Assembly: GCF_007827365.1 (NCBI RefSeq)
Contig: NZ_VISI01000002.1
Coordinates: 1,245,001-1,309,000 of the forward strand
Length of the DNA stretch: 64,000 nt
Reading direction: 5' to 3'
Source of the DNA: Olleya sp. Hel_I_94
GTDB taxonomy: Bacteria > Bacteroidota > Bacteroidia > Flavobacteriales > Flavobacteriaceae
Shown: positions 10,348 to 18,565 of the stretch, piece after piece
Numbering within the stretch: position 1 is the first letter of the stretch
How the letters are laid out: the number at the start of each line of letters is the position of its first letter
The notes under the pieces: model-generated
Database searches by the model: none
What the model saw: the letters and a program-made list of their open reading frames with translations, nothing else
What the model was told of the DNA's origin: nothing
Program-made: the position numbers and the translations under genes

Positions 10348-10749
10348 TTAATTATACTGCACTTTAAAGATATCTATCAAAACCTCAGCAGGAACCATCA
10401 TATCCGGAAAGCCCTCCATTAGATATAATACCTTAGTAATGGACTCATGGTTTAATCCCATACGCAATCCATAATTATAAAGTTTAGCTAACTCTTGTTG
10501 TGTACGTTCTTGATCAACATGCATTAACAATACCATTCTATGAAATTGAACAATACGCTCGCTATGCGATTTTAATACCATTCTATTAACAGGATTATTA
10601 ATAAGGTAATCAAAATCTTCTCTAGAGATTTCTAACTGTTTTGCAACTGCTAACAAAAAATTGTATTCAACAGATTTTATACTGTCATCACTTTTCGCAA
10701 ATGCAATCATTTCTGATAATAAACTTAACTTCTCTACTCTGTTAGGCAT
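10348..10749 (-). CDS. TerB-like helical protein
   Basis: An all-helical protein of 133 residues. The N-terminal part (KLSLLSEMIAFAKSDDSI, then EYNFLLAVAKQLEI) has the pattern of the TerB/DjlA N-terminal family: an acidic helix pair with a D-D-S turn after A-F-A-K. No signal peptide or membrane helix is seen. TerB domains are linked to tellurite resistance and membrane-stress systems, but no other ter gene is nearby, so that role is not supported here. It sits convergent to uvrB, which may lead to mislabelling by neighbourhood; nothing in the sequence resembles an excinuclease subunit. Confidence 0.6.
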   Translation of the reverse strand: MPNRVEKLSLLSEMIAFAKSDDSIKSVEYNFLLAVAKQLEISREDFDYLINNPVNRMVLKSHSERIVQFHRMVLLMHVDQERTQQELAKLYNYGLRMGLNHESITKVLYLMEGFPDMMVPAEVLIDIFKVQYN

Positions 10750-11182
10750 AAATAAGGGATTAATTATACTTTATAAAGTTAAGAATAAAACATAATTAAT
10801 AATCGTTGAAAGCACGTAGCTTATCGAAAATAACATAGCTATACATCGTTTTTTTAGATATTTCTGTCTAATCTAAATTTTAAAACTCTAAAAACAAAAT
10901 GAATTACAACCTTAATTTTGACCTTTAAAACGCTATTAGCCAATTATTAATTCGTTAATTTTAAGAGACTTAAATAAAAGTATTAAATTAAAATCTATAA
11001 AACTGAATACATCACTTTTTTAAAAAACATTAAAATATTACAACCGCTAAAACTACATCTCATGTATAAATTTTAAACCTATTATAATTTAAAAATAGAT
11101 TTTTGAAATTGAAATTCTATTAAACTTATGGAATCTGTTTTTATACTTTGTATTTTGTACTTTTGCTTTTTAAACACGACAA
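10750..11182. other. 433-bp intergenic region between divergent TerB-like and DUF1456 genes
   Basis: No ORF of credible composition is present. It holds an inverted repeat TTTAGAT (10853-10859) / ATCTAAA (10871-10877) with an 11-bp spacer. There is an isolated -7-like element TAATTTTG at 10913-10920 and a second, TACTTTTG, at 11158-11165, only 17 bp before the DUF1456 start. The remainder is AT-rich with no strong hairpin or T-run terminator. The 10913 element could start a long leader or a small RNA, but no terminator supports the latter. Confidence 0.5.
11158..11165 (+). promoter_or_regulatory. -7 element TACTTTTG for the DUF1456 gene
   Basis: This is an exact match to TAnnTTTG, 17 bp before the ATG at 11183. 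That implies a very short leader, as is common in Flavobacteriia. No clear -33 TTG is visible. Confidence 0.4.
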
Positions 11183-11515
11183 ATGACTAATAACGATATT
11201 TTTAAAAAACTAAGAGTTGCACATCAGTTAAGAGATACTGACATTGTAGAAATCTTAGAATTAGTAGACTTTAGAATTACAAAAACAGAGCTAAGTGCTT
11301 TTTTTAGAAGAGAAGACCATCCAAATTATGTAGAATGTGGTGATCAAATTTTACGAAATTTTTTAAATGGTTTAGTTATTCATTTAAGAGGTCCAATGCC
11401 TAAAAAAGGAGAAAAACCTAAAGGCGAAGTTTCAGCGAAAGCGAAAACAAAAACCTTTAACAATAAAAAGAATTTTAATAAGCCCAATACACGTCCTAAA
11501 AGAGACGATAAGTAA
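11183..11515 (+). CDS. DUF1456 family protein (YehS-like)
   Basis: A 110-residue cytoplasmic protein. Residues 1-70 match the DUF1456 pattern: MTNNDIFKKLRVAHQLRDTD, a D-F-R-I-T-K-T-E-L turn, FFRREDHPNY and a final helix DQILRNFLNGLVIHLRG. In longer family members this unit occurs twice; here there is one copy. It is followed by a basic, low-complexity tail (about 75-110, rich in Lys, Asn and Pro) that could bind nucleic acid. The biochemical role of the family is unknown. It ends just before a bidirectional terminator shared with sucC. Confidence 0.75.
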   Translation: MTNNDIFKKLRVAHQLRDTDIVEILELVDFRITKTELSAFFRREDHPNYVECGDQILRNFLNGLVIHLRGPMPKKGEKPKGEVSAKAKTKTFNNKKNFNKPNTRPKRDDK

Positions 11516-11555
11516 TTTGTAATTACTTTAGGCAAATGGATAATTAATTTTATAC

Positions 11556-11592
11556 AAAAAAAAAGAGCAACTATTTAAGTTGCTCTTTTTTT
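11556..11592. terminator. Bidirectional intrinsic terminator between DUF1456 gene and sucC
   Basis: The stem AGAGCAACT (11564-11572) pairs with AGTTGCTCT (11578-11586) around a 5-nt loop. An A-run on the left and a T-run on the right let it act on both strands. The two flanking genes converge on it. Confidence 0.85.
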
Positions 11593-11610
11593 AGTATATA
11601 TATTAAAGTA

Positions 11611-12801
11611 TTAAGCTAATACTGCTTGTACTTTGTCTGCTGCTTCTTGGAACTCTGTAGCACTCATTACATCTAATCCAGAATCATCAATTAATTTTTT
11701 AGCGATATCTGCATTAGTACCTTGTAAACGTACGATAATTGGTACACTAATGTTACCCATGTTTTTGTAAGCATCAATTACACCTTGAGCAACACGATCA
11801 CAACGAACGATACCACCAAAAATGTTAATTAAAATTGCTTTAACAGCTGGATCTCTTAAAATAAGCTCGAAAGCAATTTCTACTCTTGCTGCATCTGCAG
11901 TACCACCAACGTCTAAAAAGTTAGCTGGCTCTCCACCTGCTTGCTTAATTAAATCCATAGTTGCCATTGCTAAACCAGCACCATTTACCATACAACCTAC
12001 GTTTCCGTCAAGGTCAACATAGTTAAGTCCTTGTTCTCCTGCTTCAACTTCAATAGCATTTTCTTCACGTAAATCGCGCATTGCTGCTAAATCTTTATGT
12101 CTAAATAATGCGTTATCGTCAATTGTTACTTTAGCATCAACTGCCATTATTTTATCATCACTAGTTTTTAAAACTGGGTTGATTTCAAATAATGAAGAGT
12201 CTGACTTGTCATAAGCAGTGTATAATGCTGTTACAAATTTAGTCATGTCTTTAAACGCTGCTCCTGATAACCCTAAGTTAAAAGCAATTTTACGTGCTTG
12301 AAAAGGTAAGATTCCAGTTGCAGGATCAATTTCTTCTGTAAAAATTAAATGCGGAGTTTCTTCTGCAACAGTTTCAATATCCATTCCACCTTCTGTAGAA
12401 TACATAATCATGTTACGTCCATTAGCTCTATTTAATAATACTGACATATAATATTCTTCTGGCTCAGAATCTCCAGGATAGTATACATCTTCACATATTA
12501 ATACTTGGTGCACACGCTTACCTTCTGCTGAAGTTTGAGGTGTTACCAAATCCATTCCTATAATTTCTCCAGCGATAGTTTTAACTGCGTCTAAGTTTTT
12601 AGCCAACTTAACTCCACCACCTTTACCACGTCCACCAGCATGAACTTGCGCTTTAACAACGTGCCATCCTGTTCCAGTATCTTCAGTTAATTTTTTAGCT
12701 GCAGCAACCGCTTCATCAGCATTTTGTGCAACAATACCACGTTGAATACGTACGCCAAAGCTGCTTAATAATTCTTTTCCTTGATATTCGTGTAAATTCA
12801 T
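11611..12801 (-). CDS. sucC: Succinate-CoA ligase (ADP-forming) subunit beta
   Basis: The TCA-cycle enzyme subunit that, with the alpha subunit SucD, converts succinyl-CoA to succinate with substrate-level formation of ATP or GTP. At 396 residues it has the expected length. An ATP-grasp N-terminal half begins MNLHEYQGKELLSSFGV and carries a Gly-rich nucleotide loop near residues 56-65 (GGRGKGGGVK). The C-terminal CoA-ligase domain has NGAGLAMATMDLIKQAGG and NIFGGIVRCD, with the Gly-rich phosphate loop. sucD is not in this window, so the two subunits are encoded separately. The gene stands alone and has its own promoter element and terminator. Confidence 0.97.
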   Translation of the reverse strand: MNLHEYQGKELLSSFGVRIQRGIVAQNADEAVAAAKKLTEDTGTGWHVVKAQVHAGGRGKGGGVKLAKNLDAVKTIAGEIIGMDLVTPQTSAEGKRVHQVLICEDVYYPGDSEPEEYYMSVLLNRANGRNMIMYSTEGGMDIETVAEETPHLIFTEEIDPATGILPFQARKIAFNLGLSGAAFKDMTKFVTALYTAYDKSDSSLFEINPVLKTSDDKIMAVDAKVTIDDNALFRHKDLAAMRDLREENAIEVEAGEQGLNYVDLDGNVGCMVNGAGLAMATMDLIKQAGGEPANFLDVGGTADAARVEIAFELILRDPAVKAILINIFGGIVRCDRVAQGVIDAYKNMGNISVPIIVRLQGTNADIAKKLIDDSGLDVMSATEFQEAADKVQAVLA

Positions 12802-12828
12802 CTTGTATAGAGTAAAATTTTAGTGTTA

Positions 12829-12836
12829 CAAAAGTA
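12829..12836 (-). promoter_or_regulatory. -7 element TACTTTTG for sucC
   Basis: On the minus strand the sequence TACTTTTG matches TAnnTTTG, 27 bp before the sucC ATG at 12801. No clear TTG -33 is visible at the usual spacing. Confidence 0.4.
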
Positions 12837-12974
12837 AATAATCACATTTACTTACCCTAATATTTAATTATGAAAAAATAAGTAAATCCATTTTTTAATT
12901 TTGTTAAATAATTAACAATTTGTTTTAAATGTGTAATATTATGTTGTTTTAATTTTTAAATAGGCTTAAAAAAA

Positions 12975-12982
12975 TAACTTTG
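12975..12982 (+). promoter_or_regulatory. -7 element TAACTTTG for lysA
   Basis: This is an exact TAnnTTTG match 13 bp before the lysA ATG at 12996. A TTG at 12944-12946 is too far upstream (28 bp) to be the standard partner. Confidence 0.4.
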
Positions 12983-12995
12983 AAAAAAATTTGAG

Positions 12996-14204
12996 ATGCA
13001 AAACAATCAATTACTACAAATAGCTAAAGACTTTGATAGTCCTATATACATATACGATGCAGATAAAATCGCACAACAATATAATAGACTAACCTCTGCT
13101 TTTAAAAGTGTTAAACAATTAAAAATTAATTATGCTGTTAAAGCATTATCTAATATATCTATATTAAAGCTGATGAAACAACTAGGTGCAGGACTAGATA
13201 CTGTGTCTATACAAGAGGTACAACTAGGTTTAGCTGCAGGTTTTAAAGCACAAAATATTATTTTTACTCCTAATGGTGTGTCCTTGCATGAAATAGAAAG
13301 TGTTGCCAAATTAGGTTGTCAAATCAATATTGATAATTTATCTATTTTAGAACAATTTGGTACTAAATATCCAAACATACCTGTTTGTATAAGAATAAAT
13401 CCTCATGTGATGGCTGGCGGAAACACCAACATATCAGTAGGACATATTGATAGTAAATTTGGAATTTCTATACATCAAATACCACATATTTTAAGAATAG
13501 TTGAAAATACTAAAATGAATATTAATGGTATACACATGCACACAGGAAGCGATATTCTAGACATAGATGTGTTTTTATATGCTAGCGAAATATTGTTTGA
13601 TACTGCACAACACTTTAAAAATTTAGAGTTTATAGATTTTGGATCTGGTTTTAAAGTCCCATATAAAGCTGGAGATATTGAAACAAATATTGAAGAGTTA
13701 GGAGACAAACTAAGTGCAAGGTTTAATCAGTTTTGTAAGGATTATGGCAAACCTTTAACCTTAGCTTTTGAGCCTGGAAAATTTTTAGTTAGTGAAGCTG
13801 GACAGTTTTTAGTTAACGTTAATGTTGTAAAACAAACAACATCTACTGTTTTTGCTCAAGTAGATAGCGGTTTTAACCACTTAATAAGACCAATGTTGTA
13901 TGGTTCACAACATGAAATTAGAAATATCTCCAACCCTAAAGGTCGCGAGCGATTTTATAGTGTAGTAGGTTATATTTGTGAAACGGATACCTTTGCCAAC
14001 AACAGACGCATTTCTGAAATTAACGAAGGCGACATATTAGCTTTTAGTAATGCTGGAGCTTACTGCTACTCTATGGCTAGTAATTACAACTCTAGATATA
14101 AACCTGCTGAAGTTTTAGTATATAAAGGCGAAGCACATTTAATAAGAAAACGCGAAACGTTTGAGGATCTTATACAAAATCAAATTGAGATTAAGTTTAA
14201 ATAA
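12996..14204 (+). CDS. lysA: Diaminopimelate decarboxylase
   Basis: The last step of lysine biosynthesis: PLP-dependent decarboxylation of meso-diaminopimelate to lysine. It is a 402-residue fold-type III decarboxylase. The PLP lysine is expected at K49 in INYAVKALSN. Other family features are HMHTGSDI (substrate and PLP site), EPGKFLVSEAG and the C-terminal GAYCYSMASNYNSR segment, which completes the partner active site in the dimer. The start is placed at the ATG after a clear -7 element. It is transcribed alone, so regulation with other lysine genes cannot be seen here. Arginine or ornithine decarboxylase paralogues are less likely given the HTGSD and YCYSMASNYN signatures. Confidence 0.93.
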   Translation: MQNNQLLQIAKDFDSPIYIYDADKIAQQYNRLTSAFKSVKQLKINYAVKALSNISILKLMKQLGAGLDTVSIQEVQLGLAAGFKAQNIIFTPNGVSLHEIESVAKLGCQINIDNLSILEQFGTKYPNIPVCIRINPHVMAGGNTNISVGHIDSKFGISIHQIPHILRIVENTKMNINGIHMHTGSDILDIDVFLYASEILFDTAQHFKNLEFIDFGSGFKVPYKAGDIETNIEELGDKLSARFNQFCKDYGKPLTLAFEPGKFLVSEAGQFLVNVNVVKQTTSTVFAQVDSGFNHLIRPMLYGSQHEIRNISNPKGRERFYSVVGYICETDTFANNRRISEINEGDILAFSNAGAYCYSMASNYNSRYKPAEVLVYKGEAHLIRKRETFEDLIQNQIEIKFK

Positions 14205-14446
14205 TAATTTTCAAAGCCTATAAATGGCTAATTTTTACCAAATTGGCTATTTGTAGTTAAATATCTAAAATTAGACAACGCACTCCAGTATATTTGTAAG
14301 TTAAAAGCTACTTAAAAGTTAAAATTAACGTATTTTAACCTAATTACTTGTATTTAATCCGTTTTATTACTTAGATTCGCCATTATAAAGAATAAAATTA
14401 TTTTATTTTTTAACAATTAATAGCAACTACCTCAAATTCCCTACCT

Positions 14447-15940
14447 ATGCAAACTGATAATAACGAGATATTATCTGATGAAATCCTTGATAAAGGTTTT
14501 TTAAATACTATTGAAGATGCTCTAGCTATTGGATCCTGGGAATTAAATATGTTATCAAATACTTTAAAATGGAGTAGCGTAACAAAAAAAATCCATGATG
14601 TTGTTGCCAATTACGTCCCAAATGTTGATACTGCCATTAACTTTTATAAAAAAGGACAACATCGTGAGAAAATTTTAGACTTATTTCAAAAAGCCTTACA
14701 AAAAGGAGAAAATTTTGATGATGAGTTTATCATTATAACTTCAAAAGGAGAAGAAAAATGGGTAAGATCCATTGGACATCCTAAATTTAAAAATGGGGTT
14801 TGCGTTGCACTTAGAGGTGTTTTTCAGGATATTACACAAAAAACACTGCAATCAAAAAAAACGTTAATAAAAGAGAAAGAATTTAGATCGCTATTTGACT
14901 ACTCTTTAACAGGAATGGCTAAAGTTAGCTTGACTGGTGGTTGGCTTAAAGTAAACAATAGCATTTGTAGAATATTAGGTTATACTGAATCAGAACTTTT
15001 AAAATTAAGTTTTAAAGACATCACATATAAAGAAGACCTCACAATAGGAAACAAGGAACTTACTTTACTTTTATCCGGAAAATCAGACAATTTTACAGTT
15101 AATAAAAGGTACCTTCATAAAAATGGGAAGGTTTTATATTGTAATTTATCAGCAACAATAGTAAGAGACGATCATGGACATCCTCAGCATTTTATAGCAA
15201 ACATTAATGATATTTCTGAAATTGAACTTAGTAAAAATAAAATATCCGATTTATTATCTATTAGCTCTAAACAAAACGACAGGCTTTTAAACTTTGCTAG
15301 AATTGTTTCGCATAACTTAAGTTCACATGGTGGGAATTTAGAAATGTTGTTAACTTTAAAAAAGGAAGATTATCCTGAAAACACTAAAGATGAATATTTT
15401 CCTTTAATGCAAGAAGCCATAGGTAATCTAAATGAAACTATTGAAAACTTAAATGAAGTAGCATTGTATAGTGCTTTAGATAAGGAAGCTTTAGTACCAC
15501 TAAACTTATTAAAATATAGTAACAATGCCATGTCTAACATTACAGCAGCTACTATATCCAACAATGTTGATGTTAAAATATTAATCGATAACAATATAAC
15601 TGTTAATGCAATACCTGCTTACTTGGATAGCATTTTAATAAACTTTTTAACAAACGCAATTAAGTATAGAAGGCAAAATGTAAACCCTGAAATAACACTA
15701 AAAGCCTACAAAACTGAAGTATATACCATATTAAAAATTAGTGATAATGGTCAAGGTATTGATTTAGATAAACATAAGGACAAGCTATTTGGGATGTATA
15801 ATGTTTTTCACAAGCATAAAGACTCTAGAGGATTAGGGTTATTTATAGTAAAAAATCAAATAGATGCAATTGGTGGTAAAATTGAAGTAGAAAGCATTGT
15901 AGATCAAGGCACTACTTTTACTTTATATTTTAAAAATTAA
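14447..15940 (+). CDS. PAS-domain sensor histidine kinase (soluble)
   Basis: A 497-residue protein with no transmembrane segment, so it probably senses an intracellular signal. The N-terminal part (about 20-140) and a second region (about 145-270) are PAS/PAC modules (RSLFDYSLTGMAKVSLTGG; NGKVLYCNLSATIVRDDHG). The kinase H-box is FARIVSHNLSSHGGNLEML, with the phospho-acceptor His in SHNL. The ATPase domain shows an N-box (NFLTNAIKYR), a G1 box (ISDNGQGIDL) and a G2 box (SRGLGLFIVKNQIDAIGG). No response regulator is adjacent; the nearest is the sigma-54-type regulator at 19.5 kb, and linking the two would be speculation. The gene is preceded by a 242-bp region without a strong promoter match. 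Confidence 0.88.
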   Translation: MQTDNNEILSDEILDKGFLNTIEDALAIGSWELNMLSNTLKWSSVTKKIHDVVANYVPNVDTAINFYKKGQHREKILDLFQKALQKGENFDDEFIIITSKGEEKWVRSIGHPKFKNGVCVALRGVFQDITQKTLQSKKTLIKEKEFRSLFDYSLTGMAKVSLTGGWLKVNNSICRILGYTESELLKLSFKDITYKEDLTIGNKELTLLLSGKSDNFTVNKRYLHKNGKVLYCNLSATIVRDDHGHPQHFIANINDISEIELSKNKISDLLSISSKQNDRLLNFARIVSHNLSSHGGNLEMLLTLKKEDYPENTKDEYFPLMQEAIGNLNETIENLNEVALYSALDKEALVPLNLLKYSNNAMSNITAATISNNVDVKILIDNNITVNAIPAYLDSILINFLTNAIKYRRQNVNPEITLKAYKTEVYTILKISDNGQGIDLDKHKDKLFGMYNVFHKHKDSRGLGLFIVKNQIDAIGGKIEVESIVDQGTTFTLYFKN

Positions 15941-15958
15941 AAACTAACTGGTTTTTAA

Positions 15959-16333
15959 CTAACTGTTTTGATAAAAGGTTAACCCATTGTTATATAAATC
16001 ATAAAACGAAAACTCTTTTGTTCCCCAATCTGATTTTATAACTTCAGTCTCTTTAGGAAACACATTTTTAAAATTATATTCTTGATATAAAACATCTACA
16101 TGCTGTGTAACAATGCGCAACATAGGTCTGTCAATAGTAAAATCCCACTCTTTTTCATCCTTCCATATTAGATGTATTTCTATATGGTCTCTTTTAATGC
16201 CTACGTATTTTGGATCTTTAGAATCGTCTGCAAATGCGATTTCAAAACCTAATTTTTGCGTATAAAAAAACAAAGCAGCTAATACGTTTTGAACAGGAAG
16301 TATAGGATGAATTTGATGTAGAATTGGAGTCAT
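15959..16333 (-). CDS. VOC family protein (glyoxalase/bleomycin-resistance fold)
   Basis: The start is placed at the internal ATG at 16333 (MTPILHQIHPILPVQNVLAA), giving 124 residues. The longer frame from 16381 would overlap the upstream gene and adds non-homologous residues. The pattern is that of a single VOC domain: a P-V-xN beta strand, a helix with FYTQKLGFE, then HIEIHLIW and a final GTKEFSFYDLYNNGLTFYQ strand. Many such proteins bind a metal through His/Glu and act on small toxic molecules, or bind antibiotics. The substrate here is unknown. It is the last gene of a probable minus-strand unit with the DinB-like gene 10 bp upstream. Confidence 0.75.
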   Translation of the reverse strand: MTPILHQIHPILPVQNVLAALFFYTQKLGFEIAFADDSKDPKYVGIKRDHIEIHLIWKDEKEWDFTIDRPMLRIVTQHVDVLYQEYNFKNVFPKETEVIKSDWGTKEFSFYDLYNNGLTFYQNS

Positions 16334-16343
16334 AAAATTATAA

Positions 16344-16913
16344 TTATTTATTTTTAACCGTTCCTGTAAAATGATTAACATTGGGACTGATTGGATTATT
16401 GGTTACACGTCTAAACGATGCAATTTGACCACAATGCCAAATAGAATCTGCGATTGGTCCATTAATATTATTCCAAAACGGGATTTGGCTTTCGCCGAAA
16501 ATAATTTTGAATTGCGAAATATCATCACTACTTCTTAAAATATCTGCAGCTTGTTTTAAATTATTTAAAGTCGCTACACGCTGTGCTTCAAAAGATAGTT
16601 TTAGAGCATCTTTAGTATTTGCTTTTTTTAAAGTCGAATTTAAAATGATTATAGACAAATCATAAATATGTTTTATGGTTTCGGCTGTTGTTCTTACCGA
16701 ATCTGAAGGCTTAAAGTCTAAATCTTTTGCTGATAATCCATCTGTTGCGTGATAAAATCTAAAGCCTAGTGCATCTATTTGTCTAGCTGCAACAGTACCA
16801 GCTGTAAAATGCTCTGATACTTCAGGAAGCTCATAATACGGAATATTTGAATCTGATTGAGCCACCATATTTGTTGTAATTAGTAATGATAAAAAAAGCA
16901 CTAGTGTTTTCAT
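16344..16913 (-). CDS. DinB-like four-helix protein with signal peptide
   Basis: A 189-residue protein with a signal peptide (MKTLVLFLSLLITTNMVAQ), so it is likely periplasmic. The rest is helical with the DinB/YfiT-type pattern. An early helix carries aromatic residues and a conserved segment, TAETIKHIYDLS, supplies one probable metal-binding His. A later IWHCGQIASFRRVTNNP motif has another. DinB-superfamily proteins include metal-dependent thiol transferases; a periplasmic form has no assigned role. It lies 32 bp downstream of the M28 peptidase gene on the same strand and 10 bp before the VOC gene, suggesting co-transcription. Confidence 0.7.
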   Translation of the reverse strand: MKTLVLFLSLLITTNMVAQSDSNIPYYELPEVSEHFTAGTVAARQIDALGFRFYHATDGLSAKDLDFKPSDSVRTTAETIKHIYDLSIIILNSTLKKANTKDALKLSFEAQRVATLNNLKQAADILRSSDDISQFKIIFGESQIPFWNNINGPIADSIWHCGQIASFRRVTNNPISPNVNHFTGTVKNK

Positions 16914-16945
16914 TTTTAAAAATTTGAAACAGTTAAATACAACAA

Positions 16946-18343
16946 TTAATCCTTAAACTCTTTAACCTGAGGGATATTACTTGTTCCGTATTTATCAAAT
17001 AGGTACACTAAGCTTGTCATGGTAGCTGCACCTAATTCTAACTCACGTTTGTTGACTGCATCAAACGTATCGTTTGCTGCATGATGATGATCAAAATAAC
17101 GTTGTGAGTCTGGACGTAAGCCAGCCAAAACAATGTTATCGTTTTTTAGTGGTCCAATGTCTGCACCACTATATCCTTTTTCAAAATAGTGAATTAAGTA
17201 TGGTTTAAATAAAGACTCCCAACTTAATACTTTGTTTAATGCTGCTTCACTACAATCAAAACTAAAACCACGAGGTGAAAATCCTCCAGAGTCACTCTCT
17301 AACGCAAAGACATGATTTTCGTTGTGACGCAATGCTACTTCTGCGTATTTTTTTCCGCCACGCAAACCATTCTCTTCATTCATAAATAACACAACTCTAA
17401 TGGTACGTTTTGGTTTAATTCCGCTTTCTTTTAATAATCTAATTACATCCATAGATTGTACTACTCCTGCTCCATCGTCATGCGATCCATCTCCTAAATC
17501 CCATGAATCTAAGTGACCTCCAACAACCATAATTTCTTCAGGGAATTCGCTTCCAGTAATTTGACCTATAACATTATATGACAAAACGTCTTCAAACTGT
17601 TTACAGTTTTGTTTAAAATAGAATTTTAGATTGGCATCTTTTTTTAGGGCTTCGGATAGTTTATTAGCATCATTGGTACTTATTGCTGCAGATGGTACAC
17701 GTTGCTCATTAGGCAAATCCATGTAACCCATACTTCCTGTGTGTGGTAAATCGTCTTGACGTAAATTAAGAGAACGCACAATTACGCCAACTGCTCCTAG
17801 TTTTCCTGCTTCGTAAGCTCCTGCATAACGTTGTTTGGAGCATCCTCCATAAGCCTCGAAGGTGTGAATTAATTCTGGATTCATGGCACCATTAAAAAAG
17901 ACAATTTTTCCTTTTACTTTATCACCAAGTGCAGCAAGCTCTTCAAAACTTTTTACTTCTATTACTGTAGCTTCTAACCCTGAATTGGCAGTTGCTACTG
18001 AGCCACCTAAAGCACAAATATTGACTTCAAATTTGTTGTTATTACTTGTAAAATGTGCTACCTCTTTTGCGCCACGTTCCCATTTTGGAACCATAACTTC
18101 TTGTAGCCATACTTTATCTAATCCTAGTTTTTCTAGTTCGGATTTTGTGTATTGTACTGCTTTTTCTGCGTTTACAGATCCTGATAATCGTCCTCCTATT
18201 TGATTTGATAAATAGTCTAACCATTGGTAGGCTTTACCATTGGTTAAGGACTGACTATATATTGTTTTTAATGCGTCTTGGTCTGTTTGTGCTAGAACAT
18301 TAATAGACACTAAAAGTGTTAGAAGAATTGTTAGTTTTTTCAT
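16946..18343 (-). CDS. Secreted M28 family zinc peptidase (carboxypeptidase Q-like)
   Basis: An exported metallopeptidase of 465 residues with signal peptide MKKLTILLTLLVSINVLAQ. A PA-type insert (about 120-215) splits the catalytic domain. Zinc-site motifs typical of M28 follow: GGHLDSWDLGDGSHDDGAG (first His and bridging Asp), MNEENGLRGGKKYAE (catalytic and ligand Glu), ALESDSGG (Asp) and HHAANDTFDAV (final His). The overall arrangement resembles plasma glutamate carboxypeptidase (carboxypeptidase Q), suggesting dipeptide or short-peptide hydrolysis in the periplasm or outside. It is the first gene of a short unit with the DinB-like and VOC genes. Substrate preference is not visible from sequence. 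Confidence 0.88.
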   Translation of the reverse strand: MKKLTILLTLLVSINVLAQTDQDALKTIYSQSLTNGKAYQWLDYLSNQIGGRLSGSVNAEKAVQYTKSELEKLGLDKVWLQEVMVPKWERGAKEVAHFTSNNNKFEVNICALGGSVATANSGLEATVIEVKSFEELAALGDKVKGKIVFFNGAMNPELIHTFEAYGGCSKQRYAGAYEAGKLGAVGVIVRSLNLRQDDLPHTGSMGYMDLPNEQRVPSAAISTNDANKLSEALKKDANLKFYFKQNCKQFEDVLSYNVIGQITGSEFPEEIMVVGGHLDSWDLGDGSHDDGAGVVQSMDVIRLLKESGIKPKRTIRVVLFMNEENGLRGGKKYAEVALRHNENHVFALESDSGGFSPRGFSFDCSEAALNKVLSWESLFKPYLIHYFEKGYSGADIGPLKNDNIVLAGLRPDSQRYFDHHHAANDTFDAVNKRELELGAATMTSLVYLFDKYGTSNIPQVKEFKD

Positions 18344-18380
18344 GGTTGGTAATTTTACTTTAAAGATAGTATTTAAATAT

Positions 18381-18415
18381 GAAAAGACCTGACAGAATAT
18401 TAATCCTATCAGGTC
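18381..18415 (-). terminator. Intrinsic terminator downstream of the ppk2 transcription unit
   Basis: On the minus strand AGACCTGATAG pairs with CTGTCAGGTCT (11 bp with one G-T) around a 9-nt loop, followed by TTTTC. It lies beyond ppk2 and its trailing structured element, and just upstream of the M28 peptidase start. Confidence 0.7.
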
Positions 18416-18463
18416 TCTTGTATTATTTTGATTAACCTTAAGTATGTTTTTTTTAGGTCATTT

Positions 18464-18560
18464 GGTTTGCGTTAGCGATTGTAATGACATCCTTTTTTTG
18501 CTGCCATATATGGCAAAAAAAGATATAATGGAAAGCGCGACCCTTGTGGTAACGCCCAAA
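18464..18560 (-). repeat. Candidate structured interspersed element downstream of ppk2
   Basis: Read on the minus strand, the element begins GGGCGTTACC. It continues with GGGTCGCGCTTTCC and a 10-bp hairpin, CTTTTTTTGC / GCAAAAAAAG (18492-18501 with 18513-18522). It ends GGATGTCATTACAATCGC and TAACGC. The outer arms GCGTTA and TAACGC (18550-18555 with 18469-18474) close the whole element. From memory, sequences of this general layout recur between genes in many flavobacterial genomes; this cannot be confirmed here and only one copy is in the window. It starts about 6 bp after the ppk2 stop, so it would be in the ppk2 3' UTR. It is not a normal terminator, as no U-run follows the hairpin. Confidence 0.5.
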
Positions 18561-18565
18561 ATATA

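Noticed and set aside
10348..10749. Annotation of the gene after uvrB as an excinuclease subunit
   Set aside because: It has no nuclease or helicase motif; the sequence is a TerB-like helical domain and the link is only by neighbourhood.
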